Below, piece after piece: positions 42,858-53,474 of a DNA stretch of 64,000 nucleotides. The DNA is from Gonatopus flavifemur (taxonomy: Eukaryota > Arthropoda > Insecta > Hymenoptera > Dryinidae), in contig JAFFJZ010000016.1 in NCBI GenBank assembly GCA_018340375.1, positions 1,867,372 to 1,931,371 on the forward strand, written 5' to 3'. Under the pieces are notes generated by a model, which saw only the letters and a list, made by a program, of their open reading frames with translations, did no database searches and was not told the origin of the DNA. The position numbers were made by a program, and so were the translations under genes. Position 1 is the stretch's first letter. Each line of letters begins with the position of its first letter.

Positions 42858-43341
42858 TGGTGAAAATGGAAGTGGGAAGGAAGAGTAAACGGAGCGTATG
42901 TTGGAGGGTAACCGAAACGTTAATGGAAAGTACACGGGGCTTGAATGGGAGGGATACGAAGAGTATGTAAAGCGGGAATTGAAGCAAAGGAAGCGTATGA
43001 AATTGATGAAACCTAAATAAAAAAAATTGTACCTCATAGCGAGAATCGAACCGATGACTTCTACAATGGCGGACGAGGGTTTTATCCACTGAGCCATCAA
43101 TCGTCGTTGAAATCGACCGCTTAAAGATATTATTTGAAATCGGAATAGGTATGATTCGCACATGCTTAATGTAACTTACTATTACTTCACGTGAAGCGTG
43201 TGTGAAACGGGATCGAGAGCTTATAAAGCGCATATGCAAAGTATGATTTCATCGCTTTACAGCAAGCGGGCATCACACGCTTCAGGAAAAGGGAATTGGA
43301 ACATTTTTTGCTTCGTATGCGCTTCCTTCGCGCTTTGTGTA
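42858..43341 (-). repeat. SINE-like dispersed repeat with tRNA-like segment, copy 2
   Basis: Collinear with 18226-18715. The tRNA-like part at 43033-43100 (minus) is better preserved: TTGATGGCTCAGTGGATAA (A box, D-loop-like) and TCATCGGTTCGATTCTCGC (B box). Confidence 0.65.
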
Positions 43342-43401
43342 TACCCATACAGCACCACAGAATTCAATGATGTTTCATTTGAGGTAACTGTGGGTTGTAT
43401 C

Positions 43402-44154
43402 CCCAGGAAAAAATCATTAGATCTATTCAGATCTAAATAGATCTGAGTGGATCTGATTTTTGGTCAGATCTGGTTCAAAAGATCAGATTAGATCTGTTCA
43501 GATCTCAGTAGATCTGATCAGATCTTGGGACATCTGGTCCCTAGTAAAAAACGAACATATATGACCCATACATAATCCATACATAATACATAGAAAATTC
43601 ATATATGATTCATATATGAAAATGCATAGAATCATATACAATCCATATTTAATCCATATGTGATCCATAAATATGATCATATATGACTCATATATAATCC
43701 ATATAAAATCCATATACGAAAAATATTTCATATGTGACAGAATTTTTTCACATGTATGGGAAAGCCTTGCATCGAAAGGTCATATATGGATTCTGTATGG
43801 GCCATATATGATCATATACGGATTCAATATGGATTGCGTATGAATTATATATGGTCATATATGACCATGTATGGTTTCTATATGCTTTATGTATGTTCTC
43901 ATATGATTCATTCTTACTAGGGGTTAGATCTGAGTAGATCTCGTTAGATCTGAATTGAATATTAGATTAAATCTTAATGAGCAATTGGTGGTTCAATTGT
44001 CAGAAATTTTGTGATATCTGTCTGTATATGAATTTGATTTTGCACATATATTGTGACAAACACAAGCCAAAATCGCAGTTTTTCAGATCTTAATAAATCT
44101 GTTCAAATCTGACCAAAATTTAGATCTGGTCAGATCTGATCATTCTTTCCCGGG
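43402..44154. mobile_element. CCC-class element built of AGATCT motifs (outer of a nest)
   Basis: Ends CCCAGGAAAAAATCATTAGA ... TCTGATCATTCTTTCCCGGG, flanked by TC on both sides. Excluding the nested element at 43539-43922, almost the whole interior is AGATCTGA-type reiteration. Confidence 0.82.
43539..43922. mobile_element. CCC-class element built of CATATATG motifs, nested
   Basis: 384 bp, ends CCCTAGTAAAAAACGAACAT ... ATATGATTCATTCTTACTAGGG, flanked by GT on both sides. The interior is reiterated TCCATATATGA / TCATATATGGA. It is inserted in the AGATCT element at 43402-44154. Confidence 0.85.
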
Positions 44155-44238
44155 TCGAGGTCGCTGGTTATATCGGCCACCCGAAGTTGGTTTCACCGGC
44201 CACCCGAAGTTGGTTTCATATCGGCCCCTATTTTCATA

Positions 44239-45530
44239 CAGATTGGTTGACAAGTTTTGGAAGCAAAAATGAAAGAATGTGTATTTTTTGATGAAATGAT
44301 TTTTTTTATTCCATATAGTCTCCCTCAACTTCAACACATTAATTCCAACGATCCTCCAATAATTTTATACCATCTCTGTAATGATTTTCCGGAAGCTCCA
44401 CAAAATACTGTTCCACAGCTGCAATAGCTTCTTCATTCGACGAAAAACGCATTTCACGAAGGAATTGTTTCAAATTTCTGAAGAGGTAATAGTCGGAGGG
44501 AGCCAAATCTGGTGAATACGGTGGGTGTTCAAGCAATCCGTACTTCAATTCGTTCAGTTTAGCCATCGCCAGAACACTTGTGTGAACACGTGCATTGTCT
44601 TGATGAAAAATGATTTTTTTCTTCCGTAAACCGGGTCTTTTTTCACGAATTTTTTCATTCAACTGGTTCAAAAGATTGCAATAATATTCAGAGTTAATTG
44701 TTTTACCTTTTTCGAGATAATCAATCAACAAAACCCCTTTTGCGTCCCAAAAAACCGATGCTAAAACCTTTTTTGCCGATCGTTCTGACTTCACCCGTTT
44801 TGGAGCTAAACAACTAGCTTCAGTCCACTGTAAACGTTCTTGTTTCAGTTGAGGATCATGATGGTAGATCCAAGTCTCGTCCACAGTTACGAAACGACGC
44901 ACAAAATCGGTCTTATTCTGCTTAAAACGCTCCAAATTACGCGGAGAAATTTGTTTTCGATTCAGTTTTTGTTGAATTGTCAACGAATGCGGCACTAACT
45001 TTCCAAAAAGCTTTTTCATATGTTATTCTTCGTGTGAAATATGGAGTACTCGTTCATCCGAGATGCCTATGGTATCAGCAATTTCACGCTTAGTCAAACT
45101 CGGATCTTCACAAACAATATCATAGACTTGCTCAATAATGTCTGATTTCGTTGCACTTTTTGGACGTCCACTACGTGATTGATCTTTAACGCTTGTATGA
45201 CCACGTTTAAACTCTAAAACCCATCGATGTACAGTTGGAAATGAAGGAGCAGATTCCTTCAACACTTTCTTCATTTTAGTATGAATTTCTGTTGCTTATA
45301 AACCTTCCAAAACAAAGAATTTTATCACTGCACGATATTCGGGGTTTTCCATTTTCACAAAATACACTGACACGTCAACTTCGAATGGCTTGTAAACAAA
45401 GAATGAATTGACAGATCGGAATAAAATTGTGTGTGTGTTCAAATGAAGGATGAAATATAAAAATAGCGTATAAATTTTGATTCCTGTACTGGCTGATAGG
45501 TGTCGCTTTCAAAACTTTTCAACCAACCTG
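44239..45530 (-). mobile_element. Complete mariner element, 1292 bp
   Basis: TIRs CAGATTGGTTGACAAGTTTT (left) and the inverse of AAAACTTTTCAACCAACCTG (right), flanked by TA at 44237-44238 and 45531-45532. Different subfamily from the mariner at 29093. Confidence 0.93.
44339..45352 (-). pseudogene. mariner transposase, otherwise open, two nonsense codons
   Basis: ATG at 45352 (MENPEYRAVIKFFVLEGL); a single frame of 337 codons reaches a stop at 44339 with two in-frame TAA codons, one just after LEGL (about 45297) and one at 45020-45022 after HISHEE. Features: HTH1 FPTVHRWVLEFKRGHTSV, basic linker RSGRPKSATK, HTH2 LTKREIADTIGISDERV, then VTVDETWIYHHDP, HQDNARVHTS and SPDLAPSDYYLFRNL, giving the DD34D triad. 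C-terminus HYRDGIKLLEDRWN. No frameshift is present, so only two point mutations separate it from an open frame. Confidence 0.93.
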
Positions 45531-47589
45531 TATATTTTTCTTGAATACTACGACCTCCACATAACGAACTACACAACGCAGGACAACTCTTCGATGTTTC
45601 AAAAACATAAAAGTAAAAGTTATGAATGGTTTGTATTCCTGCTTAAATAGAAAATTGTTTGTGTCAACGACAAACAATAATTGTGAAACAATAATAACGC
45701 AATGATTGGGATTTTGTCACACGCAAATTGATTGTGGTTTTCTCGATATACCAATATTTCCGTAAAGTAGTTTTCTCAATAGAATCATCCCAGATAACAT
45801 GTAGGCTTGTCATAACCCTGTCACACTTGTCATTCGATTGTTTTTGGCTTGTTATTGACAACCTTGTCAGTGTAAGGTTGCTACAGCCCTGCTGCAAGGG
45901 TTTTGTAAGCTTGTACCCTTGTCGTGTGTCAACTAGGAGGCTTATATCAACCTTGTCACAAGCTTGCCTGACAACATTGCAGCAAGGTTAAATTGCTATC
46001 TGGGATGTAATTGAATTTCAAAATGGTCCAAATACAATTTTTACTTCCATGTTCCTCATATGTAAGGAAACGGATGTATTGTGATAGGGTCAAAAATCAA
46101 ATTATGCAGAAGAGGGTAATTTCGTCTTTGCCAACCGCTTCAAAACATTGAATGTGTGTTCGTCTGTCTGTCTGTCCATCTGTGTGCGTATGTGTCGCTT
46201 GTTGTGTAGTTTTTTTTAGTCCACGATAACTCTCCTCAGAATGCACTGATTAGGATAATTTTTCTCCCATATGTTCGTCTTAGATAAGACTCGGGGCTTA
46301 TTCATTTTGATTGCGAAATATTGTTTGAAAAATTGTGATTTTGTAGTCGCGTATATCTTCGCTTCCAGTTATCCGATTGCCATGAAATTTATACCACGTT
46401 CTAGTAGTGATCCAATAGTGTTCCCACGTGAATTCCATCCCAATCAGTTGAAAAATGTGGACAATTTTCTTTTTGCGATCCGCATCACTTGACAATATTT
46501 TGGAAGCATGTCTTCCCTGTGTATGTGTCATCCAAATGCCATAAAACTTTGAGCAAAGTCAATTCATGAGATATTGATTGTGCGATATAAGTTTCAGACA
46601 AATCGAAATTGGGGGAACAAAAGGGTAAGCATTCAGCTTGGAAAGCAAATTTGGCATTCTTTCGCCCTGGTCGGTGACGAGGTAATGTCGTGTATAATTC
46701 TGGAGGTATCAATGTGATCTGCAGCTCGCTGACTGATTTGGGCTGCGCAAGTTGATTCTTCATTGAAAATTTAATTTCGTTATTGAGCCAGTTTTCATTT
46801 TTCTTCAAAAAAATACGCTTCGTTATCACTGGTTTCTGCTTATTTTCGTTTGAAATCGGATTTCAAATATTTTAACACAATTCTCAATTCATTTTCGTGG
46901 GTATTAGGACATGTGGTGATCTCTCTACATTTGTTATCCATGTAACAAAATTTGCATTCGATCCTCTTGCCTGAGCACTCTTTAATGAAATCGTAAAGTG
47001 ATTTCCTGGATACTTTTTTCTCCATGTTGATACCCTCTGAAAACAATCATCTTGGATATAAACACATTCCTGGTTGAAAAAATTCGTTATTGGTGATAAT
47101 CAATTTCTGATATCTTGATTTTTTCCCCAATTGATATGATATCAAATATGCACGTATTCAAATCAATCACCAACCCCGGCAAACCGGCCTGGGTAATAAG
47201 CGGATAGTAAAATCATCCACTTTCTAGCACACTTTGAATATCTAATGGTACAGTCAAATTCAAGTAGCGATAATGGTTATAACATCAATTCAACATTCTT
47301 TATGTGATCCTAGCATAATTTAACCTATGTTTTCAGATTGCAATCGAATTCTTAAAAAAAAAAACAATTTTCATGTTCAACTAGGATCACAAAAAGGATG
47401 TTTGAATAATGTTATGACCATTATCGCTGGCTGTATATGACTATATCATTGAATATGCAAAGGTGGATATAAAGTGAATGATTTTATTGTCAACCGAGTT
47501 CACTAGGAGTGTATTCAGATTATTATAAATGTACATGCGTTACTTACAAAAACAATACCCTACGACATAATTAATATGAAACAGAACTT
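45531..47589. other. Mostly no gene; one TIR element and unrecognised minus-strand frames
   Basis: Besides the element at 45789-46004, the region has GTCTGTCTGTCTGTCCATCT near 46160. The minus-strand frames at 46485-46829 and 46840-47046 contain KRIECKFCYMDNKCREITTC and PRHRPGRKNAKF. The first could be a C2 zinc-binding fragment of a transposon protein, but I cannot name it. Confidence 0.35.
45789..46004. mobile_element. CCC-class element (CCCAGATAACAT; ACCTTGTCA motif)
   Basis: 216 bp, ends CCCAGATAACATGTAGGC ... AAATTGCTATCTGGG, flanked by AT on both sides. The interior is AACCTTGTCA / TGACAAGGTT and GGCTTGT reiteration. Confidence 0.75.
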
Positions 47590-47652
47590 CCCTAGTAAAA
47601 ATGACCCCTATATAAATCATATATGGTCTTAGCTATATATGTCCCCTATTAA
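47590..47652. repeat. Left part of a CCC-class element (CATATATG motif)
   Basis: CCCTAGTAAAAATGACCCCT followed by ATATATGG reiteration. The interior continues after the piggyBac-like insertion (48671-48716) and after the mariner (49967-50040). The right terminus was not found. Confidence 0.55.
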
Positions 47653-48670
47653 CCCATTAACGCCCAAGCGCCTCGATTTTGTGTCAACTTTTCGACGCGA
47701 TTATTTGTAATGTTATTGTCTTTGAAAAAATTCAGTTTTCACATATTTTGGCGTGAAATTTTATGCTCTTTCAGGATCCGTGCTCAAAATTATGATTAGA
47801 CTTCTATGAAAAAAGATATGGCCGATTTAAACTAAAAAAACGTGAGAAATGAAAAAAAACAAATTTTCTTGATTTTTTTTCATAATGTTATCGCCAATCA
47901 TTTGTGCTCTAATTATGGACAAAGGTGGACAAAATGCTTCAGGTTTAAGAGGAGATTTTTTTTATCGAAGTGAAATCGCTTTTTTTACAAAATGGCGGCA
48001 ATAACGTAAAAATTTCATGAAAAACATTACTTTTTTTTTCTCGAAAACTATGGACTTAATCAAAAAATGAAAAAGAACAAAAATGTCTTATAATTAGTCA
48101 AGGAATACTCAAAAATTTTTTCAAATATTTTTGACACGTTTTTGAAAAACCAGATTTTCCGAATTTTCAAAAAAATCTAAATTGTCTCAAAAAATCCTAA
48201 AAAAATTTGTGAGCGTTCCTTGACTGATTCTGAGACACTTTTGTTCTCATAAACTTTTCGATGAAATCTATTTTTCGAGAAAAAAATAAGTAATGTTTTT
48301 CAGGAAATTTTTACATTATTGCCGCCATTTTGTAAAAAGAAGCGATTTCACTTCGATAACAAAAATCCCCTCTTGAACCTGAAGCATTTTGTCCACCTTT
48401 GTCCATAATTAGAGCACAAATGATTGGCGATAACATTATGAAAAAAAAATCAAGAAAATTTGTTTTTTTTTCAATTTCCACGTTTTTTTAGTTCAAATCG
48501 GCCATATCTTTTTTCCTCGAAGTCTAATCATAATTTTGACCACGGATCCTGAGAGAGCATGAAATTTCACGCCAAAATATGTGAAAACTAAATTTTTTCA
48601 AAGACGATAACATTACAAATAATCGCGTCGAAAAGTTGACACAAAATCGAGGCGCTTGGACGTTAATGGG
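47653..48670. mobile_element. piggyBac-like foldback element, 1018 bp
   Basis: Starts CCCATTAACGCCCAAGCG and ends CGCTTGGACGTTAATGGG, flanked by TTAA at 47649-47652 and 48671-48674, the piggyBac target. The arms pair over about 500 bp each with high similarity around a centre near 48160. It has no transposase frame. It is inserted in a CCC-class element. Confidence 0.85.
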
Positions 48671-48716
48671 TTAAATCTATATATGTTCCCTATATAATAC
48701 ATATATGGATCATATA

Positions 48717-49966
48717 TTGGGTTTGTGAATATGACTCCACCCTTTTTCGTTGAAATAAAACACATTTGCTTGTTTAGAAAATTGAAGAACAGTTTATTCA
48801 AAGTATGCTCCATCTGCAGCTACAACCTTTGCCCATCTTTCAGGTAATTTATGTATTCCTTGCGTGAAGAAATCCTGATCTTTTGAGCTGATTCAATTAT
48901 TGAGCCAAATTTTGATACTTCCGTATTTAGCGAACCATTCTCTTGTAAGATCTGAATGAATTGTCCGAAATAAGTGGTAATTGGACGGAGCTATGTCTGG
49001 CGAATATAGCGGGTGGAAAAGTACTCCCCAGTTCTGTCCATCTAAATATTTTTTCATGACTTGTGCGGTGTGCGGTTTGGCATTGTCATGTTGCAGAATC
49101 AATTGACTGCGCCTATTCATCCATTCTGGTCGTGTTTTTCTATGACTTGCTTTAATTGCATTAGTTGTGGTCGGTAAAGTTCTCCATTAATAGTTTGAGA
49201 GGGTTCGAGCAACTCATAATATACAACACTTCTTTGATCCCACCAAATGCAGAGCGTAACCTTGGCACAGTGGATCACCTGGCTTCACCCAAGATTTTTG
49301 GCGTTTCAGATTCTCATTTTTTTTCCATTTCCTGTGACTATTCGATGCAAAAATCTTTTTCATTGCTGTCTTTGAAATAGTATTTCACAAATTGTTTTTC
49401 GACATTCCATGTCTCTTTCTCTCAATTCATGTTGGACCCAGTTATTGAGTTTTTGAACCATTCCCATTGCTCTTAAACGCTTCGCAACAGTTGATCGTTC
49501 AACATTCAATGCTGCAGCCAGTTCTGCTCGAGTCTGGCAAGAATCCACTGTCAATGATGCTTCCAAATCAGCATCTTCAAAATTTTTTGGTGGTTTTCTG
49601 TATTCTTTGTTCTTAGTGCCAAAATCATTATTTTGAAATCGTTGAAATCATTCCTTGCAAGTTGTATTATATGGAGCATGCTCACCGTAAATCTCCACAA
49701 GCAAACAACACGTTTCCGCTGCACTTTTCTTTGCAATAAAATAGAGTAACAACATTTCCCGCAAATGATGTTGACTTGGAACGAAAAACGACATGTTCAA
49801 GGAGGTAAAAATTTGTTGCTCACAAACCTAACCAAATGTCGCGTAGTGCGTTTGACAGGTGACAAAAAGTACTATCGAATACAAGTGGTGCTATCTATTA
49901 GTACACGCAAGCAATATTAACAACGACATGTGTTAGGATAGGGAGGAGTCATATTCACACACCCAA
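48717..49966 (-). mobile_element. Complete mariner element, 1250 bp
   Basis: TIRs TTGGG(T/G)TGTGAATATGA-type match at 21 of 22 positions, flanked by TA at 48715-48716 and 49967-49968. It is inserted in the same CATATATG-rich element as the piggyBac-like foldback. Confidence 0.93.
48794..49794 (-). pseudogene. mariner transposase, several frameshifts
   Basis: ATG at 49794 (MSFFVPSQHHLREMLLLYFI), AKKSAAETCCLLVEIYGEHA, then a frameshift near 49650. Further on: LEASLTVDSCQTRAELAAAL, NVERSTVAKRLRAMGMV, NNWVQHELRERDMECRK, more frame breaks at 49120-49360, then QHDNAKPHTAQVMKKYL and SPDIAPSNYHLFRTI. The third catalytic position (APSD in active copies) is N, as in the fragment at 3240-3765. It ends at a TAA at 48794. 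Inactive. Confidence 0.9.
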
Positions 49967-50154
49967 TATGAATTCACATATTCTTCCATATATAAATTCA
50001 AACACATTTATACATGAATTCAGATATTTTCATGCACACCCACACAACACAAAAAAAGTTTCTTCAGAGTTTACTTCTACAAATGTTAAACGAGCTTGGC
50101 CAGAATCACTTTGAGTAGATGAAAACCTGTTTCGAAGTCGATTATTAGAAAGTT

Positions 50155-50255
50155 CCCCCATTGAGGATTGAACCCGGGTTCTGCGAGTGGGAATCAAGGC
50201 TTCTATCACATCAGCGAATCTCCGAGATGACGACCCCACTCTCAAGGTGCCATTC
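50155..50255 (-). repeat. tRNA-like (SINE-type) segment
   Basis: Minus strand: TTCGCTGATGTGATAGAAGC (A-box-like), then CAGAACCCGGGTTCAATCCTC (B box). It precedes the copy of the 34.7 kb repeat. No complete cloverleaf is visible. Confidence 0.45.
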
Positions 50256-50282
50256 ATTGTAATGATTGTAATGGGAGTTTGA

Positions 50283-50410
50283 AAAATTTGTTTCCATGAA
50301 ATATAGACTAATCGATTCAGAATGTTCTGAAATGAAGAATGAATAGCACTTGAGATGAACGTTTTTTAACAAGTGCACCTCCAAAATTTACCAAGTGCTA
50401 GAGCAAGTTG
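50283..50410. repeat. Single copy of the 34.7 kb repeat, without MITE
   Basis: ATAGACTAATCGATTCAGAA and ACTTGAGATGAACGTTTTTT match the unit at 34867-35100, showing it without the insertion present there. Confidence 0.7.
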
Positions 50411-50439
50411 ATGTATGTAGACCAATTGAGGATCCTGAT

Positions 50440-51115
50440 GCAAGAACCGACGATGCGCTCGAAAAGCGGTAAAAGTGTTGTCCAAGCCGTCTCGTCAAGG
50501 GTAAAAAAAAGTAAAAATTTCGAAAATCTAGGAATACTAGGTGATAGGGCTTGGAAAACCAACCCAAGTCTCCCTTCACGATTTTTTCCTATAACCGATA
50601 GTTTTTGAGAAAAAAAATAAAAACTACCTATTATTTCACACCAAAGTCGGCCATTTTTCAATGTATCGAAATAAATCTTACGAATTCTGATTCGTGAGAC
50701 TTTTTCGGAGACGACAAGGTTGAAAACATGTGGAAAAATTAATAACAAATTGATAAATTTTCAATTCGAAGTAAAAACCACGCTTTTCATGCTCCGCACT
50801 GAAAAAGTGGTGGAGGAAATATGAGCTACAAAAAACTTCCAGCGACAAAGTTGTTCGTTAGCCTATGGACAAACTTTATGAAAATTTCAGATCGATTGGT
50901 CTGTTACTTTGTGAAATACAGCGATTTATTTATGAACGTGCAACGGAAATTTTTCATGATTTTGCGACGTTTACCGTCTGGATATTGAAATACGTAAGAG
51001 AGACTGTATTCGTTCGATTTCTCAAGGTAGGTTTATGTTTTTTGAGTCCGAGAATTCGAATAACAAACTATTTTTGCAAGATTCGTTGTCTATTTTGTTT
51101 TATAAACAATTTCAT
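50440..51115. repeat. Single-arm relative of the 19448-21719 foldback
   Basis: Collinear with the left arm: AAAAAAATAAAAACTACC, TTCTGATTCGTGAGACTTT, AATTAATAACAAATTGATAA, GAGCTACAAAAAACTTCCAG, GACAAAGTTGTTCG, TATGGACAAACTTT. No inverted partner. Confidence 0.75.
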
Positions 51116-51202
51116 TGTTCATAACGAACTGAATTTGCTCCCGTGCCATACCACGGGTGGAGGGTTACATCAAACGCCATCTCTCTCATGCATCCACTGT
51201 TG

Positions 51203-51236
<34 letters not shown>
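51203..51236. repeat. (CT)n microsatellite
   Basis: A 34-bp CT tract with one interruption (CTTTCT). Confidence 0.95.
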
Positions 51237-51418
51237 GGCGAAGAATATATGTTTCTATTTAATTAAATATCTGGGGAGTGCGCACAACAGTATATATTAT
51301 AGAGCTCAATGCTCAGATCAGTTCTGAGTCAATGATTATGCTCACTGGAGCACACCGCGAACCAGAAAAAATTCTGTTGGGATTGTACTCTTTGATCAGG
51401 AATAGACGGAAAGTACTA

Positions 51419-51510
51419 CACTGAGAAAACACCAGATTTGGCTCAAGTCCGGCGGAATTCGCCGTATCCAAACCCTTACGGGCTTGGCTTCAGTATTTTT
51501 TTTCTGAGTG
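51419..51510. mobile_element. CAC-class short TIR element, 92 bp
   Basis: Ends CACTGAGAAAACACCAGATT ... CAGTATTTTTTTTCTGAGTG, flanked by TA. The right TA (51511-51512) is also the left TA of the next element. Confidence 0.82.
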
Positions 51511-51512
51511 TA

Positions 51513-51759
51513 CACTGTAAAAAATTTCTATGGGAAACTTCACATAAATGTTCGGGAGTAATTAAAATAGGAGTCAGGAGTTTTCCGTATTTTACCAGAA
51601 ATTTACTGGGAAATGATAGTAAAAATCCCCAAAAGTTTGAAATTTTTAGTTATATTTATGGGAAATTTCATATACATTTACCGGAAATTGATTTCCTATT
51701 CCATCATCGAAGTTGTCCGATTGCTACGGATAAGAAAATTCCGATTATTTTTTTCAATG
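51513..51759. mobile_element. CAC-class element (GGGAAATTT motif), copy 1
   Basis: Starts CACTGTAAAAAATTTCTATG and ends CCGATTATTTTTTTCAATG, with TA on both sides. The interior repeats GGGAAATTTC and CCGGAAATT. Collinear with the element at 58308-58557. Confidence 0.82.
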
Positions 51760-51820
51760 TATTCCAGTCGACTGATCAAACAATTGAACGCTATTATAAT
51801 TGCGCTATGATGTAAACTTA

Positions 51821-52206
51821 CACGGAGAAAAAGGTATCTTGAAAAATACCATAATTTATGCCCTAGCAGAAATCACTCTAGTAATTCTCTAGGCCTTGCG
51901 AGGCCTCACCAGGCCCTTGTGAGGGATTTGCAAGGCCTTGTAATCACCTAGAGAGTGACTAGAGTGATTTTTACTAGGGTGGATTTTTGGCGTCGGTCTA
52001 ACCCGAGTCAAAATATTTACGTGAAGATACCTCTAAAAGTACCATAATGGTTGGGACTTTTATGAAGAAGGTACCATACTTCTTTATAAAAGTCCAAGAA
52101 ATTATGGGATTTCTAAAGTTTTGTTCACGTAAATATTTTGACTCGGGTCAGACCAACGCCAAAAATCCATAAATTATGGGTTTTCAAGATATCTGTTTTC
52201 TCAGTG
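51821..52206. mobile_element. CAC-class foldback element (ACCATAATTTATG), host of a nest
   Basis: Ends CACGGAGAAAAAGGTATCTT ... AAGATATCTGTTTTCTCAGTG, with arms continuing through ATACCATAATTTATG, GGATTTTTGGCGT and CGAGTCAAAATATTTACGTG. The left flank is TA, the right CA. The left arm is interrupted by the element at 51861-51979; the right arm is intact. Confidence 0.85.
51861..51979. mobile_element. CCC-class element (AGGCCTTG motif), nested
   Basis: 119 bp, ends CCCTAGCAGAAATCACTCTA ... AGAGTGATTTTTACTAGGG, flanked by TG on both sides. The interior reiterates AGGCCTTGCGAGGCC. Removing it with one TG restores AATTTATGGATTTTTGGCG, exactly complementary to the undisturbed right arm of the host element. 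Confidence 0.92.
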
Positions 52207-52556
52207 CACATTTCAACTGAAAATTCAACAAATATTTTATCAACGTGTATTATATCTCATAACAACACCAACCCCCGACATGATATGCTAAGTTATACGA
52301 GAGAATAATTTTATATAACACATCTACAATATTATAATAATATACACATTCCAATTGCGCATTTCAATATCATTGAATGAATTACACATTCAATCCTGCA
52401 TGTCGAAAATTGATACTCAATGCAGAATATGATATTGATATATCCGATATGATATATTCACGCGGTATCATACAAGTATGATCAACATCATTACTCCGTA
52501 CCTTACCTGATGTACAGATCAATTCACTTCATTATCGTAATACCAAGATCGACTGT

Positions 52557-52790
52557 ACGCAGAAAAATATATTTTTAAAAGTCCCATAATTTATTGAGGA
52601 TCAGCGCCAGTCTGTGAGGAATGAAATTATTTACCTGAATATAGCTTCAAGAGTATCATAATTTCTTGTAGAAATACATCTAATTATAGGAGTTTTTAAA
52701 AGTGAATTCAAGTCAAAACTCTATCTGTCACAGACTGGCGCTGACCCTCAATAAATTATGGGACTTTTCAACACATCTGTTTTCTGAGTG
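52557..52790. mobile_element. CAC-class foldback element
   Basis: Starts TACGCAGAAAAATATATTTT, ends ACACATCTGTTTTCTGAGTG. Arms AAGTCCCATAATTTATTGAG / CTCAATAAATTATGGGACTT and TCAGCGCCAGTCTGTGA / TCACAGACTGGCGCTGA are near-perfect. The left terminal bases are degraded. Confidence 0.78.
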
Positions 52791-52806
52791 TAGATTGAAA
52801 ATGCAA

Positions 52807-52870
52807 CCCTGGTGGGAATGAATCACATAAAGTTCATATAAAGCTCATATTTGATTCATTTTCACTAGGG
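52807..52870. mobile_element. CCC-class minimal element, 64 bp
   Basis: CCCTGGTGGGAATGAATCA ... TGATTCATTTTCACTAGGG around a short TTCATATAAAGCTCATAT interior. The flanking dinucleotides differ by one base (AA, GA). Confidence 0.65.
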
Positions 52871-53474
52871 GAACTTTCCTCACTACGTTGTCATTTCATA
52901 CAATTCCAGAATTTTCAATGAAATAAAATGTGTATAATTTTTTTGTTGGAAAAAATCGAAGAAGTATGATATTCTACCTGAAATTCCTACTAAACATTCG
53001 GTAATTCTGAAAAAAGGTGTGAAAGAGGAAAACAAGACGTGAGAGGAAGAATTTTCTACGAATGCAGGAAAACGTATCTCCCCGCGCAGTTACATATATG
53101 CGTATTCTGTAGCGGCGTGAGCCATACCGTGTTTAAACAGTGTCCAGCTGGTTCCTTCCCTCAGTCACACTGCGTCACTCCGTCGAGCTACTTCGTAACG
53201 CTTTTTCCGTTGATCTTCGGTCTACATTTCCTATTTATTCGTTCATTTCTTCAATTTTCATTATCAATTCACCACGATAATCGAGTTTATTTCGTAATTT
53301 TTATACATGACCGACAAAATAGAGTACGAGTTTTTTTCTAAATCACATTCAAACGAGACGATCTACCGATCATAATTGCATATATTTCTTTTTTCTTCCA
53401 CAGTCTTTTTCCCGCCATTAGACTTGTAATCAAAACGAACAGACGACATTTGTTATTTTTCACAACGCTCGATC
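52871..53474 (+). promoter_or_regulatory. Putative 5' flank and 5' UTR of a host gene
   Basis: A locally less AT-rich, repeat-free stretch (about 53035-53220, with CCCCGCGCAG, GTCACTCCGTCGAGC) directly upstream of the exon at 53475. CCTCAGTCACACTGCGTCAC near 53158 contains an Inr-like TCAGT. I infer a promoter or 5' UTR from position and composition only. Confidence 0.35.

Noticed and set aside
43402..44154. CRISPR-like array
   Set aside because: The repeats are degenerate, unspaced and palindromic inside a TIR element, in a eukaryotic context; no spacers or cas genes.
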